Below, one piece after another: positions 45,270 through 54,931 of a stretch of 64,000 nucleotides of DNA. The translations under genes and the position numbers were made by a program. The first letter of the stretch is position 1. The number at the start of each line of letters is the position of its first letter. Source of the stretch: an uncultured Prevotellaceae bacterium (GTDB lineage Bacteria > Bacteroidota > Bacteroidia > Bacteroidales > Bacteroidaceae); assembly GCA_900314715.1 (NCBI GenBank), contig OMWI01000008.1, positions 1 to 64,000 on the forward strand, in the 5' to 3' direction. The notes below the pieces were generated by a model. It was not told the origin of the DNA, did no database searches, and saw only the letters and a list, made by a program, of their open reading frames with translations.

Positions 45270-48200
45270 TTATTTAACTATTTTCATACTACGTACCTTT
45301 CCATTGGAAAGCACTTCCTTGCGAATATAAAGTCCAGAGGAAACTGGAGCTTTCTTTCCTAAACAACTTCCGTTGATATGATAATATGTAACATCCAACA
45401 CTTCACCATGATCATCATGAGAAGGAGTGATACCTGTCAAATAATTTTCAATATTTGGAATAACGACAGGTTCTATTCCCTTGCGCGTCGGAATCACTTG
45501 ATGAATCTTTCCGTCAGCATCAAATGTGAGTTTATCTACACACACCTCGCGATGAGTGCCAGGACCATAGTTCAAATAATTCTTGTTGATACGATGATAA
45601 ACAATATACCAATCGTCTGTACCTGGGATATTAACTATGGAATTATGGCCTGTTCCGTAAATCTTATCTGTTGGTTTTTGGATGATGACTATAGGATTAG
45701 AGGCTACTTTAATAGGACCTGTTGGAGAAGTACTCGTTCCATACGCCACATGATAATTAGCAGCACCCGTATCATCCACACTCCACAAGAAATAATAAAT
45801 GCCATTACGGTAGAACACGTATGTGCCTTCACGATAAGCATAATTCGATAAAGTACCTCCCGTCGGGGTAATATTGTACTCTTCGCCTACCACATTCATC
45901 ATGTCGTCGCTCAACAAACGATAGCACATTTTTCCGTTTCCATAATATAAATATATCTGTCCACTAACTGGGTCGGTGAATACATCGGAATCTATCATCT
46001 GTCCTGCGGTAGAAGAGGTAAATAATGGAGTTTTCTTTGCCGTAAAGGGACCAATTGGACTTTCTGCTGAAGCCACACCTAACGTTTTAGTATTCAACGC
46101 CTTGTTGTGTCCACTAAAAAAGAAGAAGTATTTCCATTTTCCATCCATCCATTTCTCTTCAATACATGGTGCCCAAGCATTGCCAATCGACCAAGGTACA
46201 TTACCGCCACTCTTTAAATTTAGTATGGTACCTTCATTGGTGAAATGTACTAAGTCTGGCGAAGAGAATACGTCAAACGTATAGCCTCCCCAACCATCAT
46301 AGCCATCTGTAGTGGGATAAACATAGAACCGTCCTGTCTTTTGGGAAAATAACACTTCGGGGTCTGCGTGGAAATCAGGGATAATTGGGTTAGCATCTAC
46401 TTCCACTTGAACCGAATACGTCTTACTTTCAACTCCATTAGTAATAGTATATGTTACGGCACCTTGTGAGAAATCTTGTTCACCAACAGGAGAGATGGTC
46501 GCTCCAGCTGATACCAACAATTGTGGGTCAAATGCACGAATATCCGCTCCGTATTCAACTGGAATAAAAATGGACTTATCATTGATTTCAAGGTCATTCT
46601 GTTTCACAAGGTTGTTATTCGCACCTGTTATCTCTATGTCAACATAACATGGGAAAGCATTCAACAATGCATCGGTTTCGGCTTTTGTAATGGGAATAAC
46701 CGTACCATGTCGAGGAGTAAACGCACCAAAAGTGTACGTATTTTTCACAAAATTAAAGTTAGACAAATCATCGCTTGAACAGAACTGATAATAACCGCTG
46801 GTGTAACAATCGTACATCAAAATCCACGAATCCTTGTTGATTAACTTAAACACACCAGCACCCTCAACAGATACTGTGGTTTGTTGCAACGAACCAGATG
46901 GTGATGACCATTGGCTTCCAAGAGGTTGTCCTTCACGAGCCGTAAGATGCTTAGCGGTAACTTTGCAAATGCCACCTTCACCTTCAGTCTTGTAAAACGC
47001 ATGGTATAGCGAATCAGAAGCACTATATACGATGTCCATATCTATCGTTGATGAATCTCTATCATATAGGAAAACGGGATCGGTTTCCAAATCCGTGAAA
47101 TCGGAATTCGCATAACAATAATACACCTTATCGTATGGAATGGGTTGCCTACTACCAGTACGCATGGAGAAATACACCATATACTTTTTGGCTTCGGGAT
47201 CCCATATTGTTTCTGGAGCCCATACACGTGTCAACTTATCGGCAAAATCACAATGGGAGAATCTATCTGGGAAATGTACGGTGGAATGCGACCAATTGAT
47301 TAAATCGCGCGACTTCATCAAAACAATGCCTCTATTACTATCCCATCCTTGTTCTGATTTCATATCCGTATTCACCATATAAAACCAACCATCCTCACCA
47401 CGAAGGATGTGAGGGTCTCTAACGCCTTTCTTCAAGGCTATCGAATCGGCAGCAACAACTCTACTTCCCCAATTGAGAGGCGTAAAGTTGAATCCGTCAT
47501 TGGAAATGGCATAGTAAATATTCTCATTATTATTGGAAGGGAAATAAACAAAAAGGTAATTATCATACGGATCTTTCCGTGAAACATTTACACGGAATTC
47601 CTTTGTTGCCTTTTCTTGACCACGCATGATAGTTGCCTCAAGTATTACGGTCATATCCTCCATTTCTGGTTGCTTCATTACCTTTCCTTCATGGCTTAAC
47701 CATTCTGGTTGAGAAGATTTCCAGAATATCACGGAACCATCCCTTCCTACGGTTGGCAATTTTACTTGTTCATACAAATGATTGATGCGACCATCCAATT
47801 GCAACCATTCCGTATCACGTGAAACAATTTCCGCATCAGAATACTCTGGCAGAACACCCACTTCAAAGGTGCGCTCAACCGTTACTTTTCCACTGGTTAA
47901 CGTTGCGGTAAGTGTAGCTATAGACTTTGGATTTCCAAAAGCTGGACGAGATATGTGACCATCGGAGGTGATAACTCTCTCATTACTACTTTTCCAAGTA
48001 ATCTTGATGTCATTCCAAACAGACGGGAGGGTAACATCATTAACGAGTTCGCTCATATCAGGCATAGTAAAAGAATTCATCAACTTCACTAAACGCAAAG
48101 AATCTTCATACTCATTTAACTCTTCACAAGATGACCACAAACTGATAATAGTCTTAGAATCAAGGGAATAATTGAAAATACGGAAATCACTATACTTCGC

Positions 48201-48812
48201 ATTTTTCAAATAAGCATCACCATCATAGCAACTTTTTCCTAAATAATTCATCTTCGTGTTACCAATATCTGAAGGACGGAGGTTGACTTTAAAGGAAGTA
48301 GACTTCCCATCTACGAGAATACGTGCATAGGAAGAACGTTGCATAACGATGAGATTATACCATCTGCCTTTTTCTATTTTATTATTGGAAACAAAAGTTT
48401 CTTCACCATTATAATCTGTTTTCGTAATGGCAAACCGAGAATCTTTCGCACTCAAGAAAAGATAACCATCTGAAGAAGAGTTGGCAAAACACCAAATATA
48501 TTGACCGTTCTCTGACAAATCGGTTTCTTCGGGAATGAAGATATTAACCGTAATGGCATAATTATCATCAAGTGTACCTATCAATTCGCCAATGCTTGCA
48601 TCGAATTCAAAATAACCATTATCAGCACCTAAGTCAAGTACCTGTCGATTATAATATGTGGACAAAGACGCTCCAGAATGCAAATAACCATAGTATTTAC
48701 CCGTAACATCAAGTGTAGATAAAAAGTCGAAACGCACCATAATGCTATCGGATGAAGCTTTCATACCGATGCAAACAAATACGAAATAAATGATAGATAC
48801 AAACCTTTTCAT
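45270..48812 (-). CDS. Secreted multidomain enzyme: LamG, two aBig-type domains and two GH43 domains
   Basis: The 1180-residue protein has a signal peptide (about 1-19) and a LamG/concanavalin-like domain (25-225). Two atrophied bacterial Ig domains follow (about 255-330 and 345-420), then a first GH43 beta-propeller (about 420-710; D466 in GVRDPHIL), a linker (715-805) and a second GH43 (about 810-1130; D813 or D817 in PDFHADPEV, with YGTGHNSIV late). GH43 enzymes cleave arabinans, arabinoxylans or xylosides. The C-terminus SSGLYIRKEV ends in a degenerate tail. It lies 12 bp before the lipoprotein gene, behind a terminator at 48842-48897. Confidence 0.83.
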   Translation of the reverse strand: MKRFVSIIYFVFVCIGMKASSDSIMVRFDFLSTLDVTGKYYGYLHSGASLSTYYNRQVLDLGADNGYFEFDASIGELIGTLDDNYAITVNIFIPEETDLSENGQYIWCFANSSSDGYLFLSAKDSRFAITKTDYNGEETFVSNNKIEKGRWYNLIVMQRSSYARILVDGKSTSFKVNLRPSDIGNTKMNYLGKSCYDGDAYLKNAKYSDFRIFNYSLDSKTIISLWSSCEELNEYEDSLRLVKLMNSFTMPDMSELVNDVTLPSVWNDIKITWKSSNERVITSDGHISRPAFGNPKSIATLTATLTSGKVTVERTFEVGVLPEYSDAEIVSRDTEWLQLDGRINHLYEQVKLPTVGRDGSVIFWKSSQPEWLSHEGKVMKQPEMEDMTVILEATIMRGQEKATKEFRVNVSRKDPYDNYLFVYFPSNNNENIYYAISNDGFNFTPLNWGSRVVAADSIALKKGVRDPHILRGEDGWFYMVNTDMKSEQGWDSNRGIVLMKSRDLINWSHSTVHFPDRFSHCDFADKLTRVWAPETIWDPEAKKYMVYFSMRTGSRQPIPYDKVYYCYANSDFTDLETDPVFLYDRDSSTIDMDIVYSASDSLYHAFYKTEGEGGICKVTAKHLTAREGQPLGSQWSSPSGSLQQTTVSVEGAGVFKLINKDSWILMYDCYTSGYYQFCSSDDLSNFNFVKNTYTFGAFTPRHGTVIPITKAETDALLNAFPCYVDIEITGANNNLVKQNDLEINDKSIFIPVEYGADIRAFDPQLLVSAGATISPVGEQDFSQGAVTYTITNGVESKTYSVQVEVDANPIIPDFHADPEVLFSQKTGRFYVYPTTDGYDGWGGYTFDVFSSPDLVHFTNEGTILNLKSGGNVPWSIGNAWAPCIEEKWMDGKWKYFFFFSGHNKALNTKTLGVASAESPIGPFTAKKTPLFTSSTAGQMIDSDVFTDPVSGQIYLYYGNGKMCYRLLSDDMMNVVGEEYNITPTGGTLSNYAYREGTYVFYRNGIYYFLWSVDDTGAANYHVAYGTSTSPTGPIKVASNPIVIIQKPTDKIYGTGHNSIVNIPGTDDWYIVYHRINKNYLNYGPGTHREVCVDKLTFDADGKIHQVIPTRKGIEPVVIPNIENYLTGITPSHDDHGEVLDVTYYHINGSCLGKKAPVSSGLYIRKEVLSNGKVRSMKIVK

Positions 48813-48841
48813 GAGATTAATCGTTAAATAAACAAGGCAAC

Positions 48842-48897
48842 AAAAAAGTGAAGAGATATAATCTACTTACTAAGAAGCAAATCATAACTCTTCACTT
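48842..48897 (-). terminator. Terminator after the small-protein gene
   Basis: AAGTGAAGAG (48846-48855) pairs with CTCTTCACTT (48888-48897). On the minus strand the stem is followed by TTTTTGTTG. It separates the small-protein unit from the double-GH43 gene. Confidence 0.75.
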
Positions 48898-48927
48898 AAT
48901 TATATTTTGCTAAATGCAATATTCAAA

Positions 48928-49101
48928 TTATTCGTCCCAAACACTGAAGCTTTTTGCAGCAGGATCCTTTGAACCTTCTTCATCAACGCCTCCGTAATCA
49001 ATGCCTTGGTTTGGTGAAAACACACCACTTGCTTCTTGCATTATTGCTTCTACTTGGTAAGAAACAAATGTAATACCTGGAATAATATATACTTTTTTCA
49101 T
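48928..49101 (-). CDS. 57-residue small protein of unknown function
   Basis: An ATG at 49099-49101 opens a 57-codon frame to TAA at 48928-48930: it begins MKKVYIIPGITFVSYQVEAI, includes MQEASGVFSPNQG, and ends AAKSFSVWDE. The C-terminal half is acidic and polar. There is no convincing signal peptide, as the hydrophobic stretch is short and broken. It lies 12 bp after the stop of the cohesin-like gene and is followed by a terminator, so it is almost surely expressed with that gene. I recall similar short MKK-x-Y-x-x-P proteins ending in VW[DS][DE] near secreted proteins of Prevotella, but no name or function is known to me. A peptide precursor or regulatory peptide is possible. Confidence 0.7.
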   Translation of the reverse strand: MKKVYIIPGITFVSYQVEAIMQEASGVFSPNQGIDYGGVDEEGSKDPAAKSFSVWDE

Positions 49102-49113
49102 AATTGTTCAGTT

Positions 49114-50319
49114 TTATTTTTTAACAACTTTCTTACCATTCACAATATAAACACCACGTTGTAAGCGATTGGTATTAGTTCCCATATATTGTCCACCAAC
49201 AGAATATATGTTACCATTTAAACCTTCATTATTGATATTCTCAATAGAAGTAACTTCATCATCGAAATACATAATAACCTTTGCACTTGCTTCATCCACC
49301 TTGGTTAAAATATCTCTGAAAGTGAAATAGCCACGGAAGCCCTTAATCTTGGTAGATCCTGTTGAATACCAGAACTTATTGTCTGACAAGAACAAACTAA
49401 ACTCTGGAACAAATGTTCCGTTTACATAATTACCATACATTCTTGCTGCAGAAGTTCCTGTTCTTGGAGATGCTACTGGAGAAACATTCACATGAAGAGC
49501 TGTAAATTCCTTAACCGCACCACTTGTCTTAATAATATATGGAGTGTTAGCATCAATAGCTGATACTGATGTAAATTTCACATCTATTTTATAAATATAG
49601 TCTGGGTCATCATCAAGAGTTGATGAAGTAGCTGAAGAAATTTTGGCCACTTTCACATCATTGCCAAATGCTTCTTTAACTTGTGCTTCTGTCATAGCAA
49701 AAGGCAAACAAATAGTACTCCAATCATTTGCATTGATAGTACGGATAACCTTCACATTAGCATCATTTTTAGCTGTTGGAATTTCTGTATCATTCTCATT
49801 CAGGACAAGATCCAAAGCATCATTATCAATAACAATGTTAAACGTTATAGGTTCTGGCTTAAAATCTGCACCTGTATTCTCTGGTAAAACGGCATCAAAC
49901 AAAGTTACTTCGAGTGAGGTACCATCTGTTAAGGTTTCAGCGGCAGAAATAGGAATATACATTAAAACTCCTTGATGATCAGTAACGGGAATGTTACCTC
50001 TTGGGATATCATCTTCTCCAGAATCACCATAAGAAAACGTTGCAAAGCGGTATTGTCCATCTCCGACTTTATTTGAACCGATTGTCCATGTTTCATCAAT
50101 CGTCTCACCATTTTGGGCTGTACCTGCTCTACTAATTCCTGTAGGCAACTGAATGTCAAATTGATAACCACAGATAAGCTCACTTTCAAAATCATACTTT
50201 ACAGCAATAGTCGCATTGCCACCAGGGCGAACATGAACGTCCTCAACGACTAACACATTGTCGGCAGAAGCATTGAATGCCAATGCCATCATTGAAAATA
50301 GTAAAAATAATTTTTTCAT
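49114..50319 (-). CDS. Secreted protein with cohesin-like N-terminal domain and sorting tail
   Basis: The 401-residue protein has a signal peptide (about 1-19, MKKLFLLFSMMALAFNASA) and a first domain (20-175) with VRPGGNATIAVKYDFESE and CGYQFDIQLPTGI, which looks like a cohesin/Ig-like fold. A second domain (195-355, with NANDWSTICLPFAMTEAQVK) is frequent in Prevotella exoproteins and of unknown function. The tail is IYSVGGQYMGTN ... GVYIVNGKKVVKK. No dockerin is seen nearby. It has a well-spaced promoter at 50417-50447 and is followed by the small-protein gene. Confidence 0.72.
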   Translation of the reverse strand: MKKLFLLFSMMALAFNASADNVLVVEDVHVRPGGNATIAVKYDFESELICGYQFDIQLPTGISRAGTAQNGETIDETWTIGSNKVGDGQYRFATFSYGDSGEDDIPRGNIPVTDHQGVLMYIPISAAETLTDGTSLEVTLFDAVLPENTGADFKPEPITFNIVIDNDALDLVLNENDTEIPTAKNDANVKVIRTINANDWSTICLPFAMTEAQVKEAFGNDVKVAKISSATSSTLDDDPDYIYKIDVKFTSVSAIDANTPYIIKTSGAVKEFTALHVNVSPVASPRTGTSAARMYGNYVNGTFVPEFSLFLSDNKFWYSTGSTKIKGFRGYFTFRDILTKVDEASAKVIMYFDDEVTSIENINNEGLNGNIYSVGGQYMGTNTNRLQRGVYIVNGKKVVKK

Positions 50320-50416
50320 ATCGATATTTTTAAATTGTTTACTAGAGTTTATTTATTCACTCATTCTCCTAACGAAAATATCTAATAAATCCATAAGGAG
50401 CCATTATATTCCGTCG

Positions 50417-50447
50417 CAAAAATAATATAAACTTTTGAAATATCAAA
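50417..50447 (-). promoter_or_regulatory. Promoter of the cohesin-like and small-protein genes
   Basis: Minus-strand TTTG (50447-50444), 19 bp, TATTTTTG (50424-50417), an exact consensus match. The leader to the ATG is about 97 bases. Confidence 0.75.
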
Positions 50448-50536
50448 AAAAATATGTTGTTTTTTTCTTATTAACCAAGCAAATTAACAATTTACTTATT
50501 CTACATGTAAACTTTAAGTATAAAAATTTAGAGAAA

Positions 50537-50658
50537 AAGGATGTGTCAAAACATCGTTTCTATTTGGTACATGATACATGTACGATTCGTACATTAGCCT
50601 TGTACGGTTCGTACATGACCATTATACGAAATGAAAACGAACGTTTTGACACACCCTT
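50537..50658 (-). terminator. Long hairpin with two TGTACGNTTCGTACA palindromes downstream of the arabinanase-like gene
   Basis: AAGGATGTGTCAAAAC (50537-50552) pairs with GTTTTGACACACCCTT (50643-50658) with one G:T. Inside it, TGTACGATTCGTACA (50579-50593) and TGTACGGTTCGTACA (50601-50615) are two further near-palindromes. It lies 10 bp beyond the gene's stop and may act as a terminator or be a dispersed repeat. Confidence 0.7.
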
Positions 50659-50668
50659 TCTTTATCCA

Positions 50669-53521
50669 TTACCGAAATATATGTTTCTTCCCGTTTACGA
50701 TATAAATACCTTTATTGGGATTGCTTACCCTTTGACCTTGCAGGTTAAATATCCCTTGTTGAACATATTGTCTATTGGAGATTGCGGGGATTTCTATATC
50801 GTTCGTTATCATTTCATCGAAATCAAACACGCGAGTCTCCATTTGATACAAGGCAGAAACGTCTTCGTATGAGAGAATGCGATTGTACATCATCAGGTCG
50901 TCTATACAGATGTCGGCAGACCCAAATTTCGTTCCATATCCGAAATAGAAGTTGCGACAAGCAGGGATATGGTCAAGAATCAGGTTGAAATCGCATTTCG
51001 CCTTCGTACTTATCGACTCGCCGTTAATCTCTCCCTTATAAACCATCGTGGTTTTATTCGACCTATTCACATACAACTTGATACCATCCTTACGCGATAC
51101 GGTTACCACCACATGATTCCAACTTCCCACAGGTATTTGAGAAGAAAGGTTGCGCGATTCAGGATTGTTGATGTCAAACCAATTTCCGTCGTTATCAGCA
51201 TAACCCAGATAAGAGTTTCCAGTCATAAAGAATCGCTTAATGGGATTATAGTTATAGAAACAGAAAATGTCGTTAATCAAATCATCCGTATTACGCTTGA
51301 GCCAGAAAGAAATCGTTATTCCCTCGTCAATCGTTCCTTGATAGAAAGGATTGTTGAGTTGCACATAACTATTTTTCCCGTTTGCTCCCTCAAATTGATG
51401 TATATATTGTCCTGTGCGCTCATGATCAGAAGCCAAGACTGGTCTTGAGCCACCAGTCATCACTTGTAGATACGCACGTTGGTCAGAATTGAAACTATTC
51501 ACTAATGGTTGTTTGTCGAAGCAATAATAAGCCACCATATCTGAAGCAAAGTCTCCTGTAGGAATAGAGTTTGCTCTTGCCCTAACGACGTACGATTGTG
51601 TCCAATAATAATTACCGCACGTCATTTTTCCTTGAAGTGTAATCATTGAGTCGGCTTCAAGGGCGGAAGGATTATATCTACCATCTTCATCTATGATGTC
51701 TGGCGCACTTGAAGTCCATGTTAGTTCAACATTATCTTGCAAATTAAGGTCGTATAGGTTGACATTACTACTAATTACCTTATAATTGCTAACGGGGATA
51801 GTACTATTGTTCAAGGTGTAAGCAATGCTATAATCATCTCTCATTTTATATGCCCAAAGATTCAAACCAGAGTTAGCACATACGGCAGAGATAGCTACGG
51901 CCTTAATGGTGGTTGGTTCCAATTGCTGTTCTACGATCACTCCTTTATACGTACTTCCATTAATTGTCATCGTGATATACGAATTATTGTCTTGCGTACT
52001 CCATTTTCCCGTGTAAGCACCACTAATAGTTCCGTTGGCATTCAATACGACATCTACAGGAGTTACTTGTTCCATATTATTGCGGTCGATTCCGTACTTA
52101 TGAATCATGAACTTGTAATGTCCCAGGATTTCACTATCCTCAAAACGCTTGCGTGAGGCAATTGAATCATTGTTGAATTTCTCGCCATTATACTCAAAAG
52201 GCGCAGCAACAAGCCAATTGTCCTCATTCAAGAACAATTGATGAACGCGCACTTGATGACCTTCGCCTGCGTTATGGAAACGAGTGTGATAAACCACGCA
52301 ATTAATTCCATCAGCCGTAGTGATTACAGAATTGTGTCCTTGTGCCGTTTCTCCAACATTACCCACGGTTGCAAAACCCCATTCTCCATACGCTCCTAAC
52401 AACTTTTCGCCTCGTGTATCTGAATTCAAACCATAATTGAGGGCATAACGAGTGAAGATAGCACTTGTGCCCTTGGTATCTACATACGGTCCATCAGGAT
52501 TCTTGCTTCTGAAAACACGCATCTCATAACCGCCATTTGCCTGTAATTCGCCATAAGTAACGAAAAGATAATAATAATCACCAATGCGTTCAATATAAGA
52601 ACCTTCACCAGAAACATAATAACCACCAGCAACTTTCTTGCCGAAATATGGGTCGGTGGTAACGGATTGTCCTCGACTCGAATAATCACTACCATATGAC
52701 ACGGTATAATCACGCAATCCCGTATTGGGGTCAAGTTTCAACATCCATATTCCTCCCGACCATGAGCCATAAGCCATCCAAAGCGTTCCGTCTTCTGCAT
52801 AAAAGACGCATGGGTCTATCGCATGAGGCCAATAATTACCCCAACCATTCCCTCTATTATACCTTTCTGGCAATGAAGATAATGAGCCGAGCGCAAGTTG
52901 CATATCGGTCTTTTGATAGGAAATGTTGCTATTCGTACCATTGATGAATCCCGTGATTACTACGGGAGCTTGATAGACGTATGTTCCATCAATTCTATCA
53001 GATGTCAACAAAATTATACTCGAATTCCAAGTAGGTCCGTTGATGCTAAGATACATACACCATTTGTTCAACACCTTATTATATATAATATCAGGAGCCC
53101 ACATATTTCCATCTACGGAATAGTTGCCGTATGCACCAGACCAAGCAAAGGCGTTGAAATTGGGAAGTTCTACGGTTTTTCCATTAATTTGCACGGTTTT
53201 TACTTGCGGAGTTACGAACGCCTCGTTATTATTAGCCGTACGCACATTGCCATTTGCATCAACCACACCCCATGGTGCAGAAATATGAGACCAATTCTGC
53301 AAATCCCTTGTGCGAGCTTGTCCACGATGAGAACCAAAAATATAGTAGTAATTATCCGTTGAATTGAAAACTATAGACGGATCATGCACGGAAACGTGTT
53401 GCATGGTGATGTTTCTATACATGGATCTTGCCATGGTAGAGGTAATCTCCACCTGGGCAAAAGAAATGTTAATCGAACATACGATTACCAACAACGAAAT
53501 AAGGAAACGTTTTTTGTTCAT
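50669..53521 (-). CDS. Secreted GH43 arabinanase-like enzyme with LamG domain and sorting tail
   Basis: The 950-residue protein has a signal peptide (about 1-22), a GH43 propeller (about 40-440; D47 in VHDPSIV, WAPDIIYNKVLNKW, HAIDPCVFYAEDGTLW, GEGSYIERIGDYYYLF with the acid glutamate, and GHNSVI), a C-terminal arabinanase-type beta domain (about 470-590), an aBig-like domain (595-665) and LamG (about 690-880). The tail is IFNLQGQRVSNPNKGIYIVN then GKK. Endo-1,5-alpha-arabinanase is the likely activity by subfamily look; it may also cleave other arabinosides. It has its own promoter and a hairpin at the 3' end. Confidence 0.84.
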   Translation of the reverse strand: MNKKRFLISLLVIVCSINISFAQVEITSTMARSMYRNITMQHVSVHDPSIVFNSTDNYYYIFGSHRGQARTRDLQNWSHISAPWGVVDANGNVRTANNNEAFVTPQVKTVQINGKTVELPNFNAFAWSGAYGNYSVDGNMWAPDIIYNKVLNKWCMYLSINGPTWNSSIILLTSDRIDGTYVYQAPVVITGFINGTNSNISYQKTDMQLALGSLSSLPERYNRGNGWGNYWPHAIDPCVFYAEDGTLWMAYGSWSGGIWMLKLDPNTGLRDYTVSYGSDYSSRGQSVTTDPYFGKKVAGGYYVSGEGSYIERIGDYYYLFVTYGELQANGGYEMRVFRSKNPDGPYVDTKGTSAIFTRYALNYGLNSDTRGEKLLGAYGEWGFATVGNVGETAQGHNSVITTADGINCVVYHTRFHNAGEGHQVRVHQLFLNEDNWLVAAPFEYNGEKFNNDSIASRKRFEDSEILGHYKFMIHKYGIDRNNMEQVTPVDVVLNANGTISGAYTGKWSTQDNNSYITMTINGSTYKGVIVEQQLEPTTIKAVAISAVCANSGLNLWAYKMRDDYSIAYTLNNSTIPVSNYKVISSNVNLYDLNLQDNVELTWTSSAPDIIDEDGRYNPSALEADSMITLQGKMTCGNYYWTQSYVVRARANSIPTGDFASDMVAYYCFDKQPLVNSFNSDQRAYLQVMTGGSRPVLASDHERTGQYIHQFEGANGKNSYVQLNNPFYQGTIDEGITISFWLKRNTDDLINDIFCFYNYNPIKRFFMTGNSYLGYADNDGNWFDINNPESRNLSSQIPVGSWNHVVVTVSRKDGIKLYVNRSNKTTMVYKGEINGESISTKAKCDFNLILDHIPACRNFYFGYGTKFGSADICIDDLMMYNRILSYEDVSALYQMETRVFDFDEMITNDIEIPAISNRQYVQQGIFNLQGQRVSNPNKGIYIVNGKKHIFR

Positions 53522-53549
53522 TTTTCAGTAAAGCTATGATTGTAATCTG

Positions 53550-53580
53550 CAAATATAAGCATAATTCCCGAAAAAACAAA
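53550..53580 (-). promoter_or_regulatory. Promoter of the GH43/LamG gene
   Basis: Minus-strand TTTG (53580-53577), 19 bp, TATATTTG (53557-53550), 28 bp before the ATG. Confidence 0.75.
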
Positions 53581-53639
53581 ATGTTTATCTTATATGTTTG
53601 TCATTTTGATACATTATTGAAAAAATATCCCTAAAATCA

Positions 53640-53671
53640 TTTGCAAGAATAATAGTTATTGTTTATTTTTG
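53640..53671 (+). promoter_or_regulatory. Promoter of the phosphotransferase gene
   Basis: TTTG (53640-53643), 20 bp, TATTTTTG (53664-53671), 32 bp before the ATG at 53704. It excludes the longer open frame, whose start lies inside the promoter. Confidence 0.75.
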
Positions 53672-53703
53672 TAGTGAAAATCAAAACTAAAAACTTAAAT
53701 ATC

Positions 53704-54801
53704 ATGCAAAACGTAGAATTCAACCAAATCTTGCCACAATTCAAGATAGAAGGTACCATCGAATCTGTTAAACCTTTAGGCAACGGCCTGATTAATGACA
53801 CATATTTAGTTGTTACAAAAGAAGAGAATCAACCCAATTACGTGTTGCAACGTATCAACGACTCAATATTCACCAACGTGGAGTTGTTGCAACACAATAT
53901 AGAATTGGTTACCAATCATATACGCAAGAAATTGGAAGCACAAGGAGAAGAGGACATTCAACGGAAAGTGCTTCAATTCGTGAAGACGATTGATGGAAAG
54001 AACTACTTCATGGACAAAGAACGTCGCTTTTGGAGAATCATGATATTCATCCCGAATGCGCAGACGTTTGAAACGGTAGACACGAAATATTCCTATCTTG
54101 CAGGCGTTGCTTTTGGTGACTTCGAGCAAATGTTAACGGATTTGCCAGAGACATTAGGCGACACGATACCAGATTTCCACAACATGGAATTCCGAATGAA
54201 ACAATTGCGCGATGTGGTAGAGAAAGACCCCGTGGGAAGGGTTGAGAGCGTGAAGGAAATACTGGACATCTTCGAGAAAGATGCAGAAAGAATGTGCCAA
54301 GCCGAAAGATTGCATCGAGAAGGAAAGTTGCCAAAACGTATCTGTCATTGCGATACGAAAGTAAACAACATGATGTTTGACGCAAACGACGGACATTTCT
54401 TGCTTGTTATCGACCTTGACACCGTAATGCCAAGTCTGTTCTTCTCTGATTATGGTGATTTCCTACGGTCGGCAGCCAACACTACAGCTGAAGATGATCC
54501 CGATATGAACAACGTACACTTCAACGAGGATATTTTCAAGGCATTTACTAAAGGGTATATTGAATCGGCAGGTAAATTCCTCACTCCGCTGGAGATAGAA
54601 TTATTGCCTTATGCGGTGGAACTCTTCCCGTTCATGCAAAGCGTAAGATTTATGTGGGATTACCTTAGTGGTGACCATTACTGGAAATGTAAATATCCCA
54701 CACACAATCTTGACCGCTCTCGCAACCAACTGAAATTATATCAAGAGGTTTGTAAGCACGAACAGATGATGAAAGACTATATCGCATCCTTGCAAATCTA
54801 A
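53704..54801 (+). CDS. Aminoglycoside-phosphotransferase-fold kinase (NahK-like)
   Basis: The 365-residue protein has the APH-type catalytic loop RICHCDTKVNNMMFD near residue 217 (D is the base) and the metal-binding FLLVIDLDTVMPS. The N-terminal VKPLGNGLINDTYLVV forms the nucleotide pocket. Proteins of this type in Bacteroidetes are like bifidobacterial N-acetylhexosamine 1-kinase (NahK), with HCDTKxNN replacing the antibiotic-kinase motif, so a sugar 1-kinase role is likely. It is not an antibiotic resistance gene by any evidence here. ATG 53704 (MQNVEFNQILPQF) is chosen because the promoter covers earlier starts. Confidence 0.78.
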   Translation: MQNVEFNQILPQFKIEGTIESVKPLGNGLINDTYLVVTKEENQPNYVLQRINDSIFTNVELLQHNIELVTNHIRKKLEAQGEEDIQRKVLQFVKTIDGKNYFMDKERRFWRIMIFIPNAQTFETVDTKYSYLAGVAFGDFEQMLTDLPETLGDTIPDFHNMEFRMKQLRDVVEKDPVGRVESVKEILDIFEKDAERMCQAERLHREGKLPKRICHCDTKVNNMMFDANDGHFLLVIDLDTVMPSLFFSDYGDFLRSAANTTAEDDPDMNNVHFNEDIFKAFTKGYIESAGKFLTPLEIELLPYAVELFPFMQSVRFMWDYLSGDHYWKCKYPTHNLDRSRNQLKLYQEVCKHEQMMKDYIASLQI

Positions 54802-54877
54802 TTAGCTGGTAGGCTGTCGTTTAGTTAATTTAAAGATTTTTTGCTATAATATGGTAGGGGATTTAATAAAATTCCCG

Positions 54878-54885
54878 TAATTTTG
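54878..54885 (+). promoter_or_regulatory. Promoter -7 box for the C10 protease gene
   Basis: TAATTTTG matches TAnnTTTG 46 bp upstream of the ATG. No -33 box in place. Confidence 0.5.
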
Positions 54886-54931
54886 CACGCACTATACATA
54901 TATTATATATTTAGGTATTATTTTTTAGGAT

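Larger units (their letters stand above)
50320..50668. other. Intergenic stretch with promoter and long hairpin
   Basis: Between the cohesin-like gene start and the GH43/LamG stop lie the promoter at 50417-50447 and the hairpin at 50537-50658. An open frame runs through here on the plus strand (50435-50872), but it crosses the hairpin and the GH43 gene and is not believed to be coding. Confidence 0.7.

Noticed and set aside
50435-50872. 145-codon plus-strand frame
   Set aside because: It runs through a promoter, a hairpin and the reverse of the GH43 tail; no family features.
53704-54801. Antibiotic (aminoglycoside) resistance kinase
   Set aside because: The catalytic loop HCDTKVNN and the general form fit sugar-kinase-like relatives of NahK, and there is no resistance context.
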